DNA of 64,000 nt. Source: Chitinophagales bacterium (GTDB taxonomy: Bacteria; Bacteroidota; Bacteroidia; Chitinophagales; UBA10324). The notes below the pieces were generated by a model. That model was not told the origin of the DNA and did not search any database. It saw only the letters and a list, made by a program, of their open reading frames with translations. Within the stretch, counting starts at the first letter, position 1; every line of letters begins with the position of its first letter. The stretch lies in assembly GCA_019694975.1 (NCBI GenBank), contig JAIBAY010000009.1, positions 1 to 64,000 of the forward strand, read 5' to 3'. The position numbers and the translations under genes were made by a program. This document shows, piece by piece, positions 17,607-26,671 of the stretch.

Positions 17607-20483
17607 TCAGCGCTGCACCACTATTTTTGCAAGCATCTTTTTTCCATCAGCTTCCAGTTGCAGCAGGTATAAACCAGGGGGAACTTCTTTCAAATTGATG
17701 GAAATTGTTTTTGTTCCTTCACTGATCATATCTGCAGATGTTACAACAACCTGTTGACGCATATCATAAACGGTAGCCTGCAGGGAAACTGTTACTGGGG
17801 AAGTAACTTTTATCTGCAGCATATCCGTAACAGGATTCGGAAAAACAACTGCCTCTACATCCAATTGATCATAAAGCGTAGCAGGGTCACTTCGCTTTAA
17901 TGGCCAGGGCACAGATGAGATTAGTGATCGCACCCTGTAACAGGCATCCGGTGCAAAATCAGTTCCGGCAGCATTGATGCGGAGGTAATACTTTCCTTTC
18001 GGTATATTGTTGTACACAATGCTTTCATCGCCTGTTCCGATATTAGCTGAAGATGCAATTAACTGCATATTGCTTTTGTAAAGAAAAATATCATAGTCAG
18101 CGACCAGATCAAGCAATTCAACCTTAAGATTGCTGAGCCCGGTTTTAATTAAGAACCAGTCAGTATCAGCAGCGTCAGCGATAACACCCGTATAGCCAAA
18201 GAATAATGTATCGGCAGAAGAGGCCATTGTTTTGGCCGTGAGGCTGGAATTGTTTGGTTCATATTTATCGAAACAGCTATCAGCAGGATTCAGTTTGAGC
18301 AGTATTACGTCGTCACCACCCTTCGGACTCCCCTGGTAGACAGATCCTGTTGTATAGATGACCTGGTCAGTAGTCATTACAAGGTACAGGGAATTGGATT
18401 TATCAAGATCAACATCGAAAACATTTTGTTTGCCCGGGCCGCCCAACAGGTAGGAATACATAAGAGCGCCGGAGTCGGAATACTTTGAAATAAATCCTTC
18501 CTGTTCAATCAATCCCGTATCAGGTTTAAAGATATTGACAGAAGCCACATTGCTCTTACTTCCGGTTTGTCCAACTACGTAAATGATATTTTTCTTCTTG
18601 TCAACCGTAATGCCTCTCGAACGTTCAAGGTCTTTTCCGCCATAATACGTGCCCCAGGCCAGTGTACCTTCGGGAGTGAACTTGGCGATGTAAGCGTCGG
18701 GTGAAGGCACGCCCTGATTATTATAGCCGGTAAACCAGGCAGGTTGTGCCGATCCGGGTGTGCTGATGCCGGTAGTGCTGGAAGTCCACCCGCCGATGTA
18801 AGCATTATTGGCAGAATCAATAGCGAGACCCCTGCCATGTTCATCGCGTTCGCCTCCATAGTAGGTGCACCATGCAAGTGCGCCGTTTGCATGCCATTTC
18901 GCAATAAAGGCATCCTGCGGACCACCACCATAAGTACTCTGATGAATGCCGGCAGTGGTAAACTCTGTTGTGCTTTCACAGGTACCTTCAATATAAAAAT
19001 CTCCGTTCTGCATCAGCACAATGTCGTGCGCCCTGTCCTGACCCGGACCACTGAGATAGGAAGCCCAGACCAGGCTACCGTCATTGGTAAATTCGCCAAC
19101 CATGACATCACCTGTAACATCATCTACGCCATTGTACACTTCCTGGTATGCGCCCGGCGTGGAAATATTGTTAGGGCTGCAGGTATAGCCTGTGAAAAAT
19201 ACATTACCTGATGCATCGCATTCCACACCGTTTATCTGGTCGCCATAACCGGTTCCTCCATAGTAAGTGGCCCAAAGGCGAATGCCGCTGCTGTTGAATT
19301 TTACGAGAAATGCATCCATTGATCCGCCAAAAATTTCCTGGTGAGCGCCAACGGTGGAGATACCGGAATTACTGTATGTATTACCACCTACGAAAACATT
19401 ATAAGCACCATCAGCGGCAATCGCATGGCAACCATCTCGGTCGTAAGAACCATAATAGGTGGCCCATGCCAACTGGCCATTTTGCTTGAATTTAGCGACA
19501 AAGCCATCCACGCCGCCATCACCATAGGTTACCTGGTAGGCACCGGTGCTTGCAATATATTGAGGGCTGCTGGTGTTACCAGCCAATAGAGGGCTCCCCT
19601 TGCCGTCGATGGCCAATTCCCCTTCAAACAAATCTTCGGTATCAGTGCCGCCATAATAGGTGAACCAGGTAATGTTTGGGTCAATAATGAGCGTATGATT
19701 GGCTAGTCCGGCGATAGCATAACTCATGATGTTACCCTCCAGGCGGTAATTTGCCTGCACAGCTTTATTATCCTCAGCAGTAAATGCAACAATTTTTCCT
19801 TCGCGGATGATTCCTTTCGGAGTAGAGACTTCCACGCTGCCATCTGTTGCAGTTGCGAGTGCCATCGCACCGTTATAGTGCAACCTGATTGCCGAAGCAT
19901 CTGCACCAGGATGGATGATCCATTCATACTTTAGCGAATGACTTTCCCGGTCGGGCGCATAGAAGCAGAGGTCGATGCCGGGATAAACATTTGAATAGGT
20001 GACCGTGTAATAGCTCTGAACACCGGTTATGCCGTCGCTGCCAGAGTTCACTGTATAATAATTATTCACTGCGCCTGTTGCATTTGATGGTATGAGAACG
20101 GGTGCTGCACTTCCGGCAAAGGTTACATCAACCCGTGAAGAATGAAATTCGAATTCATTAAGATTATCACTTGTTGCTTTGTCCGGGTCAAATTCAAATC
20201 TGCTTCCTTTTGAACTGTTATTTTGTTTTTCAGCGAGCTGAAACATTTCATAGCTGAAACCGTTTTTTTTCAATTGCAGACTGAACAGTCCATTCGTGTA
20301 TAGATATTCCACTGCAGTATTTGCCTTTTGGTATTGATCCAGCACCTGTCCTTTATTTTCCACGAAACCTTTTGTGAGCGAAGCGCTTTGAAATGAAGAC
20401 TGAATAACAGGCTGTGCGTTGGATGAAGGCAGCTGCACAACAATAGCCGGTATACAACTTAACAGCATATAGAATGGTTTCAT
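17607..20483 (-). CDS. Secreted SBBP-repeat beta-propeller protein with T9SS sorting domain
   Basis: 958 residues from the ATG at 20483, chosen because it opens directly into a signal peptide (MKPFYMLLSC...SNAQP). An upstream in-frame ATG at 20543 would add 20 polar residues. An N-terminal ENKGQ-type domain usual in SBBP proteins (GFVENKGQVLDQY) is followed by at least seven SBBP repeats of the form LAWATYYGG..D..., each about 55-60 residues, forming a propeller. Then come a PPC-like beta-sandwich (YEPNNSSLTAKTM... KGKYYLRI) and a T9SS type A sorting domain at the end (VVFPNPVTDML to VVQR). Exported to the cell surface; ligand unknown. Monocistronic. Confidence 0.88.
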   Translation of the reverse strand: MKPFYMLLSCIPAIVVQLPSSNAQPVIQSSFQSASLTKGFVENKGQVLDQYQKANTAVEYLYTNGLFSLQLKKNGFSYEMFQLAEKQNNSSKGSRFEFDPDKATSDNLNEFEFHSSRVDVTFAGSAAPVLIPSNATGAVNNYYTVNSGSDGITGVQSYYTVTYSNVYPGIDLCFYAPDRESHSLKYEWIIHPGADASAIRLHYNGAMALATATDGSVEVSTPKGIIREGKIVAFTAEDNKAVQANYRLEGNIMSYAIAGLANHTLIIDPNITWFTYYGGTDTEDLFEGELAIDGKGSPLLAGNTSSPQYIASTGAYQVTYGDGGVDGFVAKFKQNGQLAWATYYGSYDRDGCHAIAADGAYNVFVGGNTYSNSGISTVGAHQEIFGGSMDAFLVKFNSSGIRLWATYYGGTGYGDQINGVECDASGNVFFTGYTCSPNNISTPGAYQEVYNGVDDVTGDVMVGEFTNDGSLVWASYLSGPGQDRAHDIVLMQNGDFYIEGTCESTTEFTTAGIHQSTYGGGPQDAFIAKWHANGALAWCTYYGGERDEHGRGLAIDSANNAYIGGWTSSTTGISTPGSAQPAWFTGYNNQGVPSPDAYIAKFTPEGTLAWGTYYGGKDLERSRGITVDKKKNIIYVVGQTGSKSNVASVNIFKPDTGLIEQEGFISKYSDSGALMYSYLLGGPGKQNVFDVDLDKSNSLYLVMTTDQVIYTTGSVYQGSPKGGDDVILLKLNPADSCFDKYEPNNSSLTAKTMASSADTLFFGYTGVIADAADTDWFLIKTGLSNLKVELLDLVADYDIFLYKSNMQLIASSANIGTGDESIVYNNIPKGKYYLRINAAGTDFAPDACYRVRSLISSVPWPLKRSDPATLYDQLDVEAVVFPNPVTDMLQIKVTSPVTVSLQATVYDMRQQVVVTSADMISEGTKTISINLKEVPPGLYLLQLEADGKKMLAKIVVQR

Positions 20484-20714
20484 CACTGAAGATTCGCTGC
20501 TCTTTTTCTTTTGATTACAAAATATCTGCATGGCGTAAATCAATTTGGCTGTACAGGCTGTAGGAGTGTTTTAACAAGGTGCTAAATTTACATAGCTTCT
20601 ATATAACTAACCAATTAAAAAGTTGTGACGAATACCAGTCTTATGGCCGTGGTGCTGTATCAGTCTTCCTGTATAACATTGAAAAGGATCAATACCTTTT
20701 AGAACATCTACAAA

Positions 20715-22337
20715 CTATTCTGATGGCCTAAAGGAAGAAACTTCTTTACTCATGGAAGCAACAGCTTTCAGCACAGTAGGATCATCATCAAACAAAACTG
20801 CATAGAAAGCGTCCTGTGAAAATTTTTCCCTTGCGAGGAACGCTTTTATGCGCAGGTTGATATATGATTTAGCGTGAGTCAATTCCGTTTCCCGGTGCGC
20901 TATAGTCTTGCTGTCGGCCAGGAGTAAAAACGAAGCAAAGACCTGATCACTTACCTGGAAATTATTACGATAACTCGTCAGATCCTTATATGCATTAAGC
21001 AATCCGGGATGATCATGATAGTAACTGTAAGCAAACTGCTGTATCAAGCCCTGGCTGAGTATGGCATTGAGAAAGGCATTGTTATTATTACTCGTATCCA
21101 ACGGTACGAAGATATCGGGCATAATGCCACCGCCGCCATATACCAGCCTGCCATTGGCAGTGTAATACCTGGTTGTATCCGCCGGGTGAATACTGTCTTT
21201 GCTCATAAATTCCCCATTCCTGTACCGGTCGGAAAGATCATTGTAATATTCATTCAGATCCTGATGATAAGGCTTTTGAATGCAGCGGCCGGATGGAGTA
21301 TAATATTTGGCGACAGTCAGGCGAAGCGCAGATCCGTCATTCAAACCGTATTGTTCCTGAACCAGGCCCTTCCCGAAAGAACGCCTTCCCACCACAATTC
21401 CACGATCCCAATCCTGCATGGCGCCGGTGACAATTTCGCTTGCCGATGCCGATCCTTCATCAATCAGGATGGCGAGCGGACCTTCTTCAAACTGACCCAA
21501 TACACGTGTTTTGTAATCGGTGCGCGTATAAACACGTCCCTTTGTATATACCATCAGTTTTTGCTGATCAAGCAATTCATCGGCGATATCAGTCGCAGCA
21601 TTGAGATAACCGCCGCCATTTTGCCGCAGGTCAATAATGAGGCGGGACATACCTTGTTGTTTAAGTTCTTTCAGCGACTTCATAAATTCATCATAAGTAG
21701 TTTCGCTGAACCGGTTAATCTTGATGAGGCCGGTTTTTGCGTCAATCATATAAGCCGCATCTACGCTATATATCGGAATTTTGTCGCGCGTAAGGGTGAA
21801 ATACAAAATCGGACTGTTGTGTTTGCGGAGTATGCCGATTTTCACTTTTGTTCCCTTCTTGCCGCGAAGCTGATTGACTACATCGAGGTCCCGTACCTTA
21901 TTGCCGGTAAAAGAAGAATCGTTGATGGAAATGATTTTATCGCCGGAAAGCAAACCTGCTGATTCCGCCGGACCGCCTGCAATAACATTTACCACCATCA
22001 CCGTATCAGCTACAATAAAAAACTCTATACCTATTCCTTCAAAATTTCCTTCCAGTTCCTGGTTCACCTCTTTCAGGTCGGCCGCAGCAATAAATGTTGA
22101 ATGAGGATCGAGATTTTCCAGCACACGTTCAATTGCTCCATCCTGCAAGCGTTCTATATTCACCGTGTCGACATATTTTGCCTGTACATACTGCAGTACC
22201 TGATCCAGCGTACTGCTCCTCGAATTGCTGAAAACAGGTGGCTTCCCGGTGCCATGCAATACCAAACCGATTTGTATTCCGGCTGCCAGCATAAATGCCA
22301 TAATGATCGGTAGCCAGATGTTGAATTTCCTGTTCAT
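20715..22337 (-). CDS. C-terminal processing peptidase (S41A family)
   Basis: 540 residues. An N-terminal membrane anchor (about 8-28) is followed by a PDZ domain (about 95-185, with GGPAESAGLLSGDKI) and an S41 protease core. The core has RLIIDLRQNGGGYL, the catalytic Ser in GSASASE (295-301) and the Lys of SFGKG (K323). It cleaves proteins from exposed C-termini in the periplasm. The C-terminal region past about 390 is an extra helical domain common in Bacteroidota members. A box CATATTTG, one mismatch from TAnnTTTG, lies on the minus strand at 22355-22362, 18 bases before the ATG. Monocistronic. Confidence 0.93.
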   Translation of the reverse strand: MNRKFNIWLPIIMAFMLAAGIQIGLVLHGTGKPPVFSNSRSSTLDQVLQYVQAKYVDTVNIERLQDGAIERVLENLDPHSTFIAAADLKEVNQELEGNFEGIGIEFFIVADTVMVVNVIAGGPAESAGLLSGDKIISINDSSFTGNKVRDLDVVNQLRGKKGTKVKIGILRKHNSPILYFTLTRDKIPIYSVDAAYMIDAKTGLIKINRFSETTYDEFMKSLKELKQQGMSRLIIDLRQNGGGYLNAATDIADELLDQQKLMVYTKGRVYTRTDYKTRVLGQFEEGPLAILIDEGSASASEIVTGAMQDWDRGIVVGRRSFGKGLVQEQYGLNDGSALRLTVAKYYTPSGRCIQKPYHQDLNEYYNDLSDRYRNGEFMSKDSIHPADTTRYYTANGRLVYGGGGIMPDIFVPLDTSNNNNAFLNAILSQGLIQQFAYSYYHDHPGLLNAYKDLTSYRNNFQVSDQVFASFLLLADSKTIAHRETELTHAKSYINLRIKAFLAREKFSQDAFYAVLFDDDPTVLKAVASMSKEVSSFRPSE

Positions 22338-22684
22338 GTGATTAATTGGAACGGCAAATATGCGATTTTTAAAGGAGGATAAATCCGGACAGCCGGAGTC
22401 AACTTTTTTTATTTCATGCGCTGCATGGACTTTTTAATTCAACGTTTCTGTTCCTGTTACTGTTTGTAAATTTCCAGTTGCCAACAGACTGCCTCCTGAA
22501 ACGGAAAACTTGCCTTAATGCAGTTACGATTTGAATCAGTCCGTAACTGTTAGCTGGTAATGAAACTTGTGTCCGCCGACTTCCTTCTTTTGATATCGAT
22601 TGATGCTGACAGCGTAGTGTATGGATATTAATTCTCCAGTGATTAATCACTCACAAATCTCATTAGCGTGCGCTACCTTCGCCA
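22338..22684. other. Divergent intergenic region before murQ
   Basis: 347 bases between the S41 peptidase (leftward) and murQ (rightward). It holds the peptidase promoter box near 22355 and the murQ box TACCTTCG at 22674-22681. A 78-codon minus-strand frame at 22414-22650 has no coding character. Confidence 0.5.
22674..22681 (+). promoter_or_regulatory. Promoter box TAnnTTCG directly before murQ
   Basis: TACCTTCG differs from TAnnTTTG by one base and ends three bases before the ATG at 22685. If it is used, the transcript would begin at or inside the start codon. No TTG at the -33 position. Confidence 0.35.
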
Positions 22685-23515
22685 ATGATGGAGCAAATAA
22701 AGAAAACTACGGAGGCTGTTTCAAGATACAGCAACCTCGAGCAGTTGACAGTACGTGAATTGCTGAGCGGTATAAATGCTGAAGACAAAACAGTTGCGGA
22801 TGCTGTTGAGAAAGTGATACCGCAAGTTGAATTGCTGGTCAACGCCATCGTCGTAAAAATGAAGGAGGGAGGAAGGCTATTTTACATTGGCAGCGGCACC
22901 AGTGGGAGGTTGGGTGTTGTAGATGCTTCAGAGTGTCCGCCCACTTTTGGAGTGGAAGACGGAATGGTGACCGGCCTGATAGCCGGAGGAGATGGCGCCA
23001 TCAGGAAGGCAGTTGAATTTGCGGAAGATGATACAACGCAAGGATGGAATGATCTGCTGCAGCATAATATCAGCAACCGTGACGTTGTGATTGGTATTAC
23101 CGCATCCGGCACAACGCCATACGTAACAGGTGCTTTAAAAAAATGTAAAGAGCAGGGTGTGCTGACGGGTTGCATTACCTGCAATACAGCAACAACAGTA
23201 GCCGGCCTTGCTGACTTTCCGGTAGAGGTTATTACAGGGCCGGAGTTTATCACCGGCAGTACGCGGATGAAAGCAGGCACGGCGCAGAAGATGATTTTAA
23301 ACATGATCAGTTCGTCGGTGATGATTCAGCTTGGCCGGGTTTCAGGAAACAGAATGGTGGATATGCAGCTGACCAATGAAAAACTCATAGACCGCGGCAC
23401 CCGCATGCTGATGCATGAGTTTGCGTGGGACTATAAGCGGGCACGTGCGATATTACAGGAGTTCGGCAGTGTGCGTAAGGTGATGCAACTGCACCGGCGC
23501 AAACCTAAAGCATAA
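22685..23515 (+). CDS. murQ: N-acetylmuramic acid 6-phosphate etherase
   Basis: 276 residues. It cleaves the D-lactyl ether of MurNAc-6-phosphate to give GlcNAc-6-phosphate during cell-wall recycling in the cytoplasm. The SIS-fold signature GSGTSGRLGVVDASECPPTFG (about 78-98) includes the catalytic Glu of SECPPTF. TGPEFITGSTRMKAGTAQK is the second conserved block. It is slightly shorter than the E. coli enzyme (about 298) because the C-terminal helical part is reduced. No sugar kinase or transporter is adjacent. ATG at 22685 or the next codon at 22688 could start. Confidence 0.94.
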   Translation: MMEQIKKTTEAVSRYSNLEQLTVRELLSGINAEDKTVADAVEKVIPQVELLVNAIVVKMKEGGRLFYIGSGTSGRLGVVDASECPPTFGVEDGMVTGLIAGGDGAIRKAVEFAEDDTTQGWNDLLQHNISNRDVVIGITASGTTPYVTGALKKCKEQGVLTGCITCNTATTVAGLADFPVEVITGPEFITGSTRMKAGTAQKMILNMISSSVMIQLGRVSGNRMVDMQLTNEKLIDRGTRMLMHEFAWDYKRARAILQEFGSVRKVMQLHRRKPKA

Positions 23516-23700
23516 GAAAGCACAGGATGAAACATTCCTTCGGGTTTTACAGTTTAATGAAGAAAGAGAATAGCATGCATCAACAGTGATCATGTATGCA
23601 TTCAAAAGTGATAAATGATTCACGTTTGGATGCCGGGGAGAGTAGAAAATGACAGCGGATATTCATAGGTGACACTGGATTAACAGGATAAGCATAGTTA

Positions 23701-24273
23701 ATGCACGAGATTGAACCATATTATAACTGGCGCGACAGCTACCTATCTGAAGAAGATAGATTATCGCCTTTTTACGGGCAGGAATACAGCGAGTTTGAAT
23801 ATTCAAACACGATTTACAATTTCTTTATCCATCCGCAATGGGATTGTTTCGGATCGCCCACGCTTTACCTGAAAGTATTGTTCGCTGATTATTCGCATCA
23901 CTTTGTTGTAATTGAATTGATCGGTGAATGGAATGATGCAATCAATAACGACATCATGTTTCTGAAAAGGGAAGTGGCCGACGTATTTATGCAACACGGG
24001 ATCACCAAATTCGTGCTCATCGGTGAAAACGTACTCAACTTTCATGAGTCTGATGACTGCTATTATGAAGAATGGTTTGATGATGTGAAAGATGCCGGCG
24101 GATGGATTGCGCTGCTCAACATCAGGGATCATGTGCTGGATGAAATGAACAAAGTGCGGCTGTCAAATTATGTGCAGATGGGGGAGAACCTGAATGATGT
24201 AAACTGGAGGGCTGTAAAACCTTTTCACATGCATCACCTGGTGGAAAGCAGGATGATGCAGGCTTTGAAATAG
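23701..24273 (+). CDS. Conserved protein of unknown function
   Basis: 190 residues, soluble, acidic, rich in aromatic residues (YYNWRDSYL, PQWDCFGSPTLYLKVLF, CYYEEWFDDVKDAGGWIALLN). Balanced secondary structure and normal codon use argue for a real gene. I recognise no domain. No signal peptide. It stands alone between murQ and the convergent dehydratase gene. The segment EVADVFMQHGITKFVLIGENVLNFH looks like a helix followed by a beta strand, as in an alpha/beta fold. Any function would be a guess. Confidence 0.8.
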   Translation: MHEIEPYYNWRDSYLSEEDRLSPFYGQEYSEFEYSNTIYNFFIHPQWDCFGSPTLYLKVLFADYSHHFVVIELIGEWNDAINNDIMFLKREVADVFMQHGITKFVLIGENVLNFHESDDCYYEEWFDDVKDAGGWIALLNIRDHVLDEMNKVRLSNYVQMGENLNDVNWRAVKPFHMHHLVESRMMQALK

Positions 24274-24374
24274 ATGGGCCGGCACTGTTCCAGCCATGAT
24301 GCCGGCATTGCAGCATCTGATTGCTATGCGGGGTAAAGAATTGAAAGTATGGCTCAAAGTTTAAAGCATTGATA

Positions 24375-26384
24375 TTACGTCTGGCTTCTGACCTGCTGTT
24401 CATCGAGCCTTTCATACACAGAGTTATTGCTGATAAATTCAGGAACAAGTTCTTTCATTTTAGAAACTATTTCCATGTTATCCTGGTGCCCGAACATATC
24501 AATAAGTTCCCTGACATCACGGTCAATTTTTGTGAAAGAATACTCCCGCACCTTGGCAATCATGATCTTGGGATGATGTGTCGGAATCGTATTTTCATTG
24601 GTATTCAATAGTTCCTCCACCAGTTTTTCACCGGGGCGCAGACCGGTGAAAACAATCTGGATATCTTTTCCCAGTTCGAGGCCCGACAACTGAATCATCT
24701 TTTTCGCCAGGTCCACGATTCTTACCGGTTCACCCATATCAAATATGAAGATCTCTCCGCCCTGGCCCATGGCGCCTGCCTCTAGCACAAGCTGACAGGC
24801 TTCCGGAATCGTCATGAAGAACCGCGTCACTTCCGGATCGGTTACCGTAACCGGTCCTCCTTCAGCGATCTGTTTCCTGAATTGCGGAATCACCGAACCA
24901 TTAGAGCCCAGCACATTTCCAAACCGTGTGGTGATAAAATGAGTGCCGGCTTCAATATCTTTTTCGGCGAGGAACTGGTTCAGCGACTGCACATAAATCT
25001 CCGCTATTCTTTTCGATGCTCCCATCACATTGGTCGGGTTAACGGCTTTGTCGGTTGAAACAAATACAAAAGTCTCCACCTCATATTTCACTGACAAATC
25101 AGCGCAGATCATCGTGCCCTGCACATTGGTGAGTAATGATTCGGAAGGGTTGTCTTCCATCAACGGCACATGTTTATAAGCGGCGGCATGATAAATAATC
25201 TGCGGCCGGAACGATGCGATTACATTTTCCATACGTTCCTGGTTCCTCACATCACCAATAACGACTTCAAATTTTTCCCAGGCGATCACGCCACGTAATT
25301 CCTGTTCCAGTTCAAAGAGCGGAGTTTCTGCCTGGTCGAGCAGGAAGAGCTTCTCGGGACGAAAACGGGCAACCTGCCTGGCGATTTCACTGCCAATGGA
25401 TCCGGCCGCACCGGTAATCAGGATACGTTTGCCGAGTAATTGGTGACTGATCCGCTCATAGTCAAGCTGAATGAGATCTCTTTCGAGCAGCTCTTCAATT
25501 TTTACTTCCCGGATCTGGTTCATGCTCAGTTCGCCGTTGATCCACTTTGACATCGGTGGTACATGCAGTACCCTTACATTATATTTGAGGCAGGCATCCA
25601 CTACTTGTTTTTTCCGGCTGGCAGCAATATTCGGCACAGCGATAATCAGGAGATCAACCGGTTGCTCTTTCAGCAGGTCTTCAAGGTCGTTTTTTGAATC
25701 ATAGATGGAAACACCTTCCAGTTTTTGACGCAGGAGTTCGCTCTTGTTATCGATAAAGGCGATCACCTGGACATCTTTCTTAGGGTCGCGTTCCAGTGTT
25801 TTCTTGGTAATCAGCCCGTATTCATTTGCTCCAAGGATGATGACTTTTGATTTTTCCTTGCTGACCTGTGCCAGCTCTTCATACAATAGTTTAACACCCA
25901 GCCGGTAGGCTGACATGGAAAACACCGAGATAAAGAATTCAATGATAATAACAGAAAAAGGGACGATGTAATAGCCACTCAGTTCTAAAGAGATAAAATT
26001 TATAACGCCTGCTGTCAACGTTCCAAGCGCCAGCATAATGGCAACACGCTGTGCGTCTTCAGAGCCGGTATATTGAATCATTCCCGCATAGATGCGGAAT
26101 ACAAAAAAACCGGCAATGCGGATGCTGAGTACAACCGGAACTGAAACATACATGAAGGCAAGTTCGTGCGGCGGGATATGAAAATTGAAACGTAACAGGA
26201 ATGCAAAAAGCAGCGCGGTCGAAACAATAAATGTATCGATGGCGAAAATTGCCCACCTGGGCACGAACGAACGATATTTAAAGCGAAGCCTGTTTATAGC
26301 CACAAGACAGATCCGGGAGCAGTTTCGTTGCCAAGTTAAAACATTTAAGAGTGTTTTTCTGATCGGAACAAAACCTGATTTCAA
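24375..26384 (-). CDS. Membrane-bound nucleoside-diphosphate sugar 4,6-dehydratase (PglF/WbpM/CapD family)
   Basis: 669 residues in the full frame. Four or five membrane helices (about 45-165) come first, then a CoA-binding-like Rossmann domain (VIILGANEYG, 181-190), then the SDR dehydratase domain with ITGAAGSIGSE (323-333) and active-site STDKAVNPTNVMGASK (443-458), where Met454 replaces the SDR Tyr as in PglF/FlaA1. It converts UDP-GlcNAc to a 4-keto-6-deoxy sugar for surface glycans. The frame opens with TTG at 26384. A GTG at 26303 preceded by a promoter-like TAACTTGG is an equally good start and would still keep all membrane helices. It is remote from the other glycan genes at 45.9-49.3 kb. 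Confidence 0.9.
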   Translation of the reverse strand: MKSGFVPIRKTLLNVLTWQRNCSRICLVAINRLRFKYRSFVPRWAIFAIDTFIVSTALLFAFLLRFNFHIPPHELAFMYVSVPVVLSIRIAGFFVFRIYAGMIQYTGSEDAQRVAIMLALGTLTAGVINFISLELSGYYIVPFSVIIIEFFISVFSMSAYRLGVKLLYEELAQVSKEKSKVIILGANEYGLITKKTLERDPKKDVQVIAFIDNKSELLRQKLEGVSIYDSKNDLEDLLKEQPVDLLIIAVPNIAASRKKQVVDACLKYNVRVLHVPPMSKWINGELSMNQIREVKIEELLERDLIQLDYERISHQLLGKRILITGAAGSIGSEIARQVARFRPEKLFLLDQAETPLFELEQELRGVIAWEKFEVVIGDVRNQERMENVIASFRPQIIYHAAAYKHVPLMEDNPSESLLTNVQGTMICADLSVKYEVETFVFVSTDKAVNPTNVMGASKRIAEIYVQSLNQFLAEKDIEAGTHFITTRFGNVLGSNGSVIPQFRKQIAEGGPVTVTDPEVTRFFMTIPEACQLVLEAGAMGQGGEIFIFDMGEPVRIVDLAKKMIQLSGLELGKDIQIVFTGLRPGEKLVEELLNTNENTIPTHHPKIMIAKVREYSFTKIDRDVRELIDMFGHQDNMEIVSKMKELVPEFISNNSVYERLDEQQVRSQT

Positions 26385-26671
26385 AACGAAACTTTATTAG
26401 TGATGCATTGACAGGAGGTTTCATTTGAAGAAATAAGCTTACTTGGCGTTCAGCAGTGCGGTAAAGCCGGACTGAATCAACCTGCGGGTTGCATACAGCA
26501 GGCCTGTCAGACTTACCAGGATGAGCAATACTTGCAGCTGATTTCAAATGTGATGTGTACAAGAAGATAAGCGATTAAGCGGAGGAATGACGGGAAAAAT
26601 GATACTTTGTTGAGCAAGCGGATTCTGTGTTTTGAAAATCTTTAACTTTAACGCGATTCAAATTACGGCTC

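Noticed and set aside
18744-19211. 155-codon + strand frame
   Set aside because: Antisense to the SBBP repeats; Ala/Gly/Thr-rich composition follows from the repeat codons.
21009-21962. 317-codon open frame on the + strand
   Set aside because: It lies wholly antisense to the S41 peptidase, whose motifs prove the other strand codes; the translation matches no family and has no promoter or start context.
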